Source: Onthophagus taurus
Taxonomy: Eukaryota; Arthropoda; Insecta; Coleoptera; Scarabaeidae
DNA length: 64,000 bases
Direction of reading: 5' to 3'
NCBI RefSeq assembly: GCF_036711975.1
Contig: NC_091976.1
Location: 3,658,001 to 3,722,000, forward strand
How positions within the stretch are numbered: the first letter of the stretch is position 1; each line of letters starts with the position of its first letter. Shown here one piece after another: positions 56,430 to 64,000 of this stretch. Below the pieces are notes generated by a model that saw nothing but the letters and a program-made list of their open reading frames with translations, was not told the origin of the DNA and ran no database searches. The position numbers and the translations under genes are program-made.

Positions 56430-56990
56430 TTGTTGAGGCAGGCCGTCGATAACAAACGGTTATCATTATTAACAATTAACATCCGGTTTGCGTATACCGC
56501 AGCGTGTAATGATCTTTACCTATCCATGTGTTAAGGTCGTCTGTGATTTTTTTATGGTTTGACGGGCCTTGGATGAGCAATGCGATCGGCGGGTACGTGG
56601 GTTTTTTGGGAGCGGCGGGTTTTTGAATGGGATAATTGATGCTGTTGGTTGGTGTGTCAGTAACTTCACGTAGAAGAGAGTATTTGTTTGATGTAGGAAT
56701 TGTTGCTACGGTATTTGTTTGAGTTATTGTTTTGGAGGTAGTGTTAGGAGGTGGATGGTAGAGAGATTTTTTGTGGAAGGAGTTAAGTGTTTTTAGTTAC
56801 TGTTTTGGGATGATTTTCTGCTTTTTCGGCGTTTGTGATTCGTCGCTGGAATCTTCCTCCATTTCTTCTACGTTTTCGAAGTTTTTTGATACGATTGTAG
56901 AGTGTGATGTTTCTTCGTTGGTTTTTTTGGTTTTTATCCATTTTGTGTTTGCCCATAATGAGCCGCGTTTGCTTCACTTTGAACTGTTTT
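56430..56990 (-). pseudogene. Jockey-like LINE ORF1 (gag) fragment
   Basis: A minus-strand frame reads TSHSTIVSKNFENVEEMEED, SSDESQTPKKQKIIPKQ, stop, then TSNKYSLLREVTDTP and TYPPIALLIQGPSNHKKITD, followed by DLNTWIGKDHYTLRYTQTG. The YPPI-x3-I-G-P and K-YTL-T-G spacing matches the region before the zinc knuckles in Jockey-clade gag proteins. One internal stop, one near 56475, and a frameshift near the start. No knuckles, endonuclease or RT follow; the Tc1-like remnant begins at 56270. Confidence 0.55.
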
Positions 56991-57696
56991 ATTTAATTTC
57001 TCCAAAGTTTTTAAAATTATTAAACACGATTCGACCGTTTTTAGTCGCACTCGGGTACATGCGTCCCGGATGGGCCAGACCCTTGAGCTGGGTTTCTTTG
57101 TTCGCGCGGTTCAGGTCAGTTCTAAGAAGAACTTTTCTTTGTTTCGACGGAAATGAGCGTAAGGTCACGTAGTCACTTTTCAAAAACTCTGGAGCACTAG
57201 GGAGGGAGGTAAAAAAGCGTCCGCTCGCTACGAGAGCTCGAGTTTAACCGCATTGTTAAAGCCAGAAACCTAAATGAATCCTCAAATTTTAACTTCATCT
57301 GCACCCGTCTTAGCTTTCCCTTGCCGTCAATGTTATCTCCTACGTTTTTTTTTTCGAAAATGATATGTACTTTTCTTTATTCTGAGCGGTAACGTCCACA
57401 TCTTCTTCTTTTAATGCCATATGAACTTTGGTAATTGATAATTGATGTTATATACAGCATGTGCGACCCCCAGAGGGCCCCCCTATACAATTAGGTGATC
57501 ATGGTCGCGTACTTTGTTACCTTTTTTTATTTCTTTCGAACAAATGTGACAGATATCCTGCATCTCATGTAATAATGTATCTATAGGTGGTCGTGTATCA
57601 TTTCTTTTGGTTGGTTTAAATAATTTTTCTATATATTCAGAACGTCATGTTCCAACTTGCTTATGAAAATTTGAGCAGCATTACGTCCGCGATATA
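56991..57696. other. Noncoding, probable LINE 5' region and spacer
   Basis: 57030-57250 is more GC-rich and would be the 5' UTR of the minus-strand Jockey-like fragment. The rest shows nothing recognised. Confidence 0.35.
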
Positions 57697-59122
57697 CACT
57701 GTTGGAAATAATTCACGAGCACACCCTATATAATCTGAACGCGTGAAGATAAATCCATAATATTTGCGGAGCACAAAGGTTTACTGTAGACGAGTTTATT
57801 CAGGGAGTATCGAGTTGTTCCGTCGAGACATTGTTGACTGAGCCGCTCTTCCAAGTGGAACATTCCGTCGCTATGGAGACCGAAGTGGATGGAAAATACC
57901 GGTCGTTTTTAGTGTGGTGTGAGGGACCACATTGTTATCGTACTCTGTGCGCAATGGATGAGCGATCGCGTTATTTAAGAGAGTTTGAGCGAGGAATGTT
58001 TGTGGGTATGCACATTGAGGGTGTATCGTTCTGTGAAATTGCGCGTCGTCTCGAGCGGTCGTTATCGGCAGTGCAACGGGCATGGTGAGAATGGTCTGAG
58101 GTAGGACATAGGTACCTTCAGCCGCGATCGGGACGGCCCTGCGCGTCCCCAGCACACGAGGATCGAACTCTTGTGCTCAGCGCTTTAGCCTCGTGTGTGT
58201 CCTCCTCAAGGCAACTTGGAGCTGTTTGGCCACCGGCAGGGGAAGGCACACTCACTACGCGAACTGTACGGCAGCGTTTGGTAGATAGTGGACTGCGCGC
58301 GCGTCGTGCAATGCAGCGGATTCCAGTAACACCCGAGCACCGCAGCATACGTCACGAGTGGGTCGACGCTAGGCATTAGTAGGTTGCCGAGTAGAGGGAC
58401 ATTTTGTTTTCCGACAAATCAAGATTCGAATTGAGCACCGGTGATGCGCGAATTTTAGTTCCTCGGAGCCGTGATGATCGTCTACTTGAGCAGTGTGTGC
58501 AAGAACGCCCTATCCAGCGACAACCTAGCATTATGGTATGGGGTGCGATTACATATGGTGGACGTATATGTCTGCTACGTGTATAGCAGACCATGACGGG
58601 TCAACGATACGTAGATGAGGTGCTACGGTCTGTTGTGCTTCCTTACGTTCGGCGGCTCCCAGGTCTGCTATACATGCACGACAACGTACGACAGCACATC
58701 GGGCGTGTTGTACAGACCTTTGTGGAAGCACCGTATACGAATGCTTCCATGGCTAGCTGGGTTTCCGCATCTGGATCCGATCGAACATGTTTGGGAAATG
58801 ATTGGTCGGAGACTTCTACGTTATCCGGCTTCCTCCGCTAACGTTGAGGAGCTATGGAGGCGAGTTGAGGTGGCATGGTTGGCCAAACCTCTTGCTACAA
58901 TACAGCGACTTATAGACTCCATGCCACGTCGTGTAGCGATGGTATGCGAAGCTCACGGGGGATACTCTCGCTATTAATGTTTCTCCTCCCAGCAGAGTTG
59001 TGCCGCTCTCCATGTGAAAGTAAGTTACACTACTTTAGTACTACTTCCATACCAAATTTTATTTCGCTAGATACACGCGTTCAGATTATACAGGGTGTGC
59101 TCGTGAATTATTTCCAACAGTG
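57697..59122 (+). mobile_element. Tc1-like element with ~50-bp TIRs, TA duplication
   Basis: Starts CACTGTTGGAAATAATTCAC and ends with the reverse complement, flanked by TA at 57695 and 59123. The TIR extends through GAACGCGTG with one mismatch in the first 48 bp. 1426 bp, full-length structure, and GC-richer than the rest of the window. Confidence 0.92.
57831..58976 (+). pseudogene. Tc1-like transposase, full length but frameshifted
   Basis: Begins MDERSRYLREFERGMFVGMH (57955), with the paired helix-turn-helix (VSFCEIARRLERSLSAVQRA) and GRPC-type linker. Then RTVRQRLVDSGLRARRAMQR, TPEHRSIRHEWVDAR, ILFSDKSRFELSTGDARI (first Asp), PSIMVWGAITYGG, YMHDNVRQHIGRVVQTF (second Asp, 'D-N-x-R-x-H'), and HLDPIEHVWEMIGRRL (third acidic, here Glu in the DPIEHVWD-type block). 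It ends GGYSRY. Stops at about 58088, 58378 and 58586, and frameshifts near 58110, 58600 and 58740. Dead, but domain order is complete. Confidence 0.85.
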
Positions 59123-59124
59123 TA

Positions 59125-59576
59125 CTTCAAATTTCGACAATGATTCATCATAAGAACATTTTATGTAATATGCAAACGCATATGTTGCTTCCGCATCGGC
59201 GATCGGTTTCTGCAATGCTTCTAAATCTGCAACACATTAATCGGTATTTTTAATTGTCTTTCAAAATTTTCAAACTGTAATATAGTTTTTCATAGCTTTT
59301 CTTCATTTTCATATTTATTTATTTTCAAATTTTTTGTTGGTAAAATTGCTCTTACCAACGAAAAGAATACCAAACATCTATCGCAAATATACTTTTCATT
59401 ACCATTCTGCGATGCTTGTAATGATAGTAATCGAGACAGATTTTTTATCCAACAATAGTGACTAATCTAGAAATCATTTATAATTAATAATAAATTTACA
59501 TGTCTCTCTTCTTTTTGTCGACATATATACATTGTAATTATGCTACAATTCATAACTCACTCTTTAAAATACTCAT
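59125..59576. other. AT-rich spacer, no recognised gene
   Basis: Nothing recognised. Confidence 0.4.
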
Positions 59577-59822
59577 TTATTCCATATTAAGAGATAGTTT
59601 GTTCTGCTTTTCAAATACAGGTATGTCTCGTAATTTAACTGGAAAAACCATATTTGAATAGTCTAAGCCACAGTTCAGGTAATTCGGATACGAAGATACA
59701 TCGGCGTTTTGTATATTTATCACAGCACGTTTTGCTTTTATTTGCGGCGGTAGATCGATGTAATTAGATGCTCTTATAGGATTATATTTGTTTAAATTTA
59801 ACTGCATATAGAGGGATTGCAT
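59577..59822 (-). pseudogene. Polinton/virus-like DNA-polymerase-associated fragment
   Basis: 81 residues: YNPIRASNYIDLPPQIKAKR, AVINIQNADVSSYPN, then MVFPVKLRDIPVFEKQN. Insect proteins linked to protein-primed DNA polymerase B (Polinton/Maverick-like) carry the pattern YNPLRGSSYIPLP-KKL--KKAIINIKN-D then I-YPVSLKDI-KFEKQN. Identity is clear at pattern level, but the piece is very short, and no polymerase, capsid or protease gene is nearby. Confidence 0.5.
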
Positions 59823-60277
59823 TAAAGTCCACCTTAAATGAAATATTTATACATTTATTTTTTTAACACGTTCGCTACCACAAGGTATACGAAAGATGCT
59901 CATGGTAAACTGAAAACAATTTATTCTTATTTTCTTCGAAAATTTTCTGTTTTTGTACCAGGAATATAATATATAGTAAGAAAATTATGAGAACTTGTTT
60001 TCTTGAACACGTCACACCAGTGTGACGGAGGTCTATATGTACAACTTTTTAACCTATTACTTAACCACTTGACACATATATGTGACATTATAAAATTAAA
60101 ACTGTATACATTTTTAAACAATTTAAATTTATTTCTAATATTACAACATAACAAAAATATCCTTAGAATAAAATATTTTTCAGATACAAAATGTGAAAAA
60201 TAAGAAAACAGAACTTTTATGGTTGAAAACTATCAATTAATTTTATTTGAATTGTAAAATTCAAGATTCATCAAGAT

Positions 60278-61800
60278 TTATTTCGTATGGTATTCTTTAA
60301 AACAATTATCGGTACATAAACCAACCGGTTGGTCATCAATTTTACAAGTGTCGCAAACATAAAAGGTAGCAGATCTTTTCTTTTGTTTGGAACACATGCG
60401 ACATCTCACTCTTTTAGCTACTTTTTTGGGAAAATGTTGATCTTCTGTTGTCCTCTGTTCTTGATTTACAATAATATTATGTTGCAATAATTTATTTGCT
60501 ATTGCATCTCGATATTGTAAGTAGGTCATCTTCTTACGTACCACTTTATTGTAAATATAACATGAGTTCCAAATACACACATCTAGAAGATGTTTGGAAT
60601 GGACACCATTTGGTCAGTTCGGTCAATGCCTGACATATAATTATTATAATCAACGATAGTGATTGGTTTGAATTTATAATTTCCCTTTTTGTTAGCCACT
60701 TAAATCAAACCTCTCGTTTATCTTTCCATATTTGAACAAGGACACAATTTTTTCTTTGGAAAATAGAGTCACCTTTCTTCAGCTTCGTAGGCACAACTTT
60801 CACAGGAGTTCACAGCCTTTTCTATTTTTTCGAAGCGTACCGCCTACATGTGTTTTGTCCTTGTAAAGGCATTCTGCTAGCTTTACACTGCTATAATAAT
60901 TATCCATGTAAAGTGTAGGACCTTTACCTAAATAATTTTTAACGAGTTCATAAACTACAGAAGCAGCATGTCCATTTTCATTGTTGACGGTTCCTTTTCC
61001 ACAATAAACTAAAATATTCAGCAAAAATCCATCAGGTGTACATAATTCATACAATTTTATTCCATATTTTGCCTTTTTGTTCGGTATGTACTGTATAAAG
61101 CTCAAACGTCCTCGCCACAAAACTAGTGCTTCTTCTAATGAAAGATGTTCACCAGGATAATATAAACTTTGTATATTATGTAAAATATGATTCAAAACTT
61201 GATCAATTTTATGCATTTTATAGGATTTATCATCTGTTTCTTTATAAAAACATAAACATCTTAGTATGTTTTCAAAACGGTTTCTTGGCATATTATTTCC
61301 AAACAATGGGTGATAGTAGATATTATTTTTACACCAATAACCTTACCCATTACGATGCATAATCCTAGAAACTTTTTTATTTCGTCAGAAGTAGTTGGAA
61401 ACCATCTTTTCATATTTGACTTACGTTTTAGGTTTTGATTTTGAATCATATAATTAGCGCGAGCATTTGTCCAATCACAAATTTTTTCAATAAGCTTTTC
61501 TTCAAATATCAACGAAAATACGTCGTACTCTGAAGATATTAATGAGATATTACATTTCAATCCTTCTTTTTCACTAAATGGACGTAATTGTGGGCTTTCG
61601 TCAGTATCAGTCCAATTTTCTTCTCCATGTTCACTGCTGTGTGGTTCTGAATGTTTCCCTTCAACTGAAGGGCATGAGCATGAGCTAGAGCTACTTAACG
61701 AGTTACAATCTTGTGAGGTATCGTCAGAATCTGATGGTGCAAAACTACTCTCAGACTCAGAAAACGGTTCTTCAAAACTATCATTTTCGTCGACAACCAT
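60278..61800 (-). pseudogene. piggyBac transposase (PGBD4-like), multiply broken
   Basis: N-terminus at 61800 (MVVDENDSFEEPFSESESSF, Ser/Glu-rich), then RWFPTTSDEIKKFLGLCIVM. In another frame from 61306: MFGNNMPRNRFENILRCLCF, LSLEEALVLWRGRLSFIQYI (the first catalytic Asp is Glu), PTLYMDNYYSSVKLAECLY (second Asp), HVGGTLRKNRKG. The C-terminal zinc-binding part 60580-60278 has CRMCSKQKKRSATFYVCDTC. The third-Asp region around 60600-60780 is eroded. A different lineage from the 33.8-kb copy. Possible ends at TTAA 59863 (inner CACGTT) and TTAA 61951 (inner CCCGTT) are weak. Confidence 0.8.
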
Positions 61801-61959
61801 AATTTTTTTTGTATCATTCTCTAATTCCTCCTGGATAGCAGTTCTCTTACGACCTCCTTTTTCTGAGCCAAGCTTTCGATTTAATTTCTAAATCTTCTTC
61901 AGGGCACGCTACAAAACAACGGACCCAATGAGACTGGTTACAACAACGGGTTAAACACT

Positions 61960-62510
61960 TAGGTATAGAGGTTAATTATGTCATATTTAACTGCTTTTGA
62001 TATTTGCGGTACGTCAAGCTTGATTCGCTTGCCAATGTAAGATAATCGTTGATGTCTTTTTAAATTATCAGGTCAAGTAAAATTTCCACAATCTTCACAA
62101 ACTAACATTTTACAATTTAAAGTTGTACACTTCTATTTGTTATGAAAGAACTACGTCAATACAACATTTCGCCGGCGTTTATAAACCCTCACCCCTCCTG
62201 AAACTTATTGGGAGGAGGAGGAGGAAGATGCATCGAGTGCCTCCTCTTCTCAAAATAACATGAACTGCTCCAGTTAATAAACCTCCTTCTCATCATACTT
62301 AAGATCAATGTCATTCAACGAACGAAAAACAGCTCTGTGTGACCGGTTAGATATAAACACGTGGAACTGTGTTTCTGTTCGGGAAGCAGCCGCTGTCGAA
62401 CGAGTCAACGACGTGTCGAGTTGGCCACAGAGCCGAGAGGCTGTGGGTAACGCTGTGTGTGACTTAACTAATATAAAAAAAAATATTTTTATTATTTTGG
62501 GATAAATAGC
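61960..62510. other. Spacer, no recognised gene
   Basis: Contains a GGAGGAGGAGGAGGAAG run near 62210. No recognised gene. Confidence 0.35.
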
Positions 62511-62512
62511 AG

Positions 62513-63480
62513 TTTACCAAAATTCTTCAGCAATTTGCATCAAATCGTTGGAATATTCTTCGTCAAATGGGGTTTCCACAATAGTTACCGCTTTGGTTTC
62601 TTCAAATGATGGAGATGCCACGCAGAACAGTCCATGTTTTCTTTGACAGAAAAACATCTGTAGCTGGAGCTGGGCATAACCTTTTTTTTTTTTAGATATT
62701 TTAGCCTTATTATCAATATATTTAATAAAATTTTGTGCTTGGGGACATTTTATCTCGATGCAATATTTTTCGGATATTCCATCAGGCGATGCGCCAAATA
62801 TTGGGTAATCTTTTAATGTAAAAATTCCGCATTTCCTTATATTAATTTTGTAAAAATTTTCGAACCATGTCTAGAACCTCTTCCTCTAAAAAAATATCTC
62901 AAATTAATTGCTATAAAAAACTGACAAGAACAACATATTACCTAACTTAAGTCTTCTTGACATTGCAGCTGTCTGAGCAAGTTTTCCTGTACCAAGAATG
63001 CTGTCAACATGTAGATGCAAAACTGAGAATGGATGTCTACATTCTCTTTTACATCTACATGCTTCATACACTTTTGAAGCTGTTATTCAACCATATCGGG
63101 TTTCAAACCACTTAGTTGATTTTGATTGCTGTTTGGTTAATGCTTCCACTGGAACGCAATCCACTTCCTGTATGATATTTTTACAATAATTGATAAACCC
63201 ATCAGCACTATACACTACATTCTCTGCTTTATACTTTAAAGTAAGGTTATGTATCGACGTTTTTATAATAAGAGATTCTTCATTAAAATAATTTAATAAT
63301 ATAGAACTGCTACCAGCTTCTTTTCCCTTTTCAACTACAGCTTCCAGGAAGCGCCCTTCATTTTTTCTTAATTTGGGAATTGGTTTAGTAAACCTTTCTT
63401 GAATGGTTATGTTTCTTTAAAGATTTTCCCACTTTTGCTAGTTTGGGTGCTTTCCAGTTGTAATCAGAAGTTACTCTGTT
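62513..63480 (-). pseudogene. YqaJ-like viral recombinase (lambda-exo fold nuclease), broken
   Basis: From 63480: DYNWKAPKLAKVGKSLKK, then after a frameshift KLRKNEGRFLEAVVEKGKEA, YCKNIIQEVDCVPVEALTKQ, STKWFETRYG, stop, ITASKVYEACRCKRE. The second exon, about 62880-62513, has GIFTLKDYPIFGASPDGISE, KYCIEIKCPQAQNF (the acidic ExK motif), and QLQLQMFFCQRKHGLFCVAS. The PDG, EIK and QLQLQM signatures are the YqaJ nuclease core. The stop is an Arg-to-stop type change in RYGRITASK. Proteins of this kind occur in insect genomes beside mobile elements. Confidence 0.7.
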
Positions 63481-64000
63481 AAAATATAATAATATAATTA
63501 ATAAAACGGAAATAATTAACAATTTACTTGTAAATAAATTGCTAGCATATTTTCTTGGTAACTGTTAATATCCAATTGTAGAAGACATAAACCATAACAA
63601 TAATAATTCCTATATATAAGATCAGATCAGCGCTATGTGTTGACACATCCGGTTCATACCAGTTCATGTTATAAACAGCGTCTGCCCCACTGATAGCCTA
63701 TTTTAAATCGTCAAGTTGTTTTACAGAAATTGTTATTGACAATAAACACATCAATAATAACGAAGATTATTAATTTATAACCATAGCCAACCATAATAAT
63801 AGTATTAATTTTATAATTAATAAAAATTCCCGTATAATAATACATATAATATTAAATATTTGAAAGAATGTTATGAATGTTATTGCCCGTTGTTTCAAAT
63901 TGCATGGAACGCAATATGAATGATATTCATCATTAAGTTTTTGGTAAAATAATTTAAACGAATTCTGGCCCCACAATGCCTTCTTGATTATATAGTTATA
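63481..64000. other. AT-rich spacer to window end
   Basis: No recognised coding region or repeat. Confidence 0.4.

Noticed and set aside
59863-61954. TTAA-flanked ends for the 60-kb piggyBac
   Set aside because: Inner ends CACGTT and CCCGTT share only a few bases, too little to claim TIRs.

Overview
The window looks like AT-rich animal nuclear DNA, most likely from an insect. Spliceosomal introns, metazoan histone genes with 3' stem-loops, and several insect-typical transposon families support this. A beetle is a reasonable but unproven guess. The only clear host genes are one replication-dependent core-histone quartet, H3(-)/H4(+) and H2A(-)/H2B(+) (11.3-15.0 kb). It forms two divergently transcribed pairs, each gene ending in a histone stem-loop. 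No H1 gene is seen. Almost everything else is mobile DNA in various states of decay.

Layout. 0-6.2 kb: broken DUF7869-type gene, Gypsy gag-protease remnant, IS630/mariner scrap, MITEs, piggyBac remnant. 6.3-9.6 kb: foldback and dispersed repeats, a pogo-like MITE, and a textbook hammerhead ribozyme. 11.2-15.0 kb: histones, with MITE and foldback repeats in the spacer. 16.3-17 kb: inverted partner of the 8-kb repeat, so this repeat brackets the histones. 18.6-23.4 kb: a Penelope-like element (RT plus GIY-YIG) with inverted terminal repeats, split by a foldback IS630 element and a MITE. 23.5-25.5 kb: internally deleted Gypsy-type LTR element. 27-31.5 kb: piggyBac scrap and a second Penelope copy fused in frame to a decayed DUF7869-type gene. 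31.7-37 kb: a pogo/Tigger-like DDE gene split by an intact-looking piggyBac, which itself carries an IS630-like insert. 37.4-42.3 kb: piggyBac scraps around two PIF/Harbinger elements. 42.4-44.4 kb: DUF7869 fragment and a small spliced SGNH-hydrolase-like fragment. 44.5-46.1 kb: a 171-bp satellite with a three-monomer higher-order repeat. 46.2-47.9 kb: another piggyBac. 49.2-53.3 kb: a two-gene element (SAMD3-like protein and C2H2/transposase-like protein). 54-64 kb: Harbinger, Tc1/mariner, Jockey gag, Tc1, Polinton-like, piggyBac and YqaJ-recombinase remnants.

Most notable. In the Harbinger element at 39.1-41.6 kb the transposase gene (+) and the MADF-BESS partner gene (-) are interlocked: each has two exons, and one exon of each sits inside the other's only intron. 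All splice sites keep the reading frame. A decayed relative at 54.2-54.9 kb appears to keep the same order. Other strong observations are the perfect hammerhead ribozyme at 9536-9577, the readable nested insertions (pogo > piggyBac > mariner; Penelope > foldback mariner), and the satellite higher-order structure. All calls come from reading sequence and translations by eye. Family names rest on remembered motifs, not database searches.
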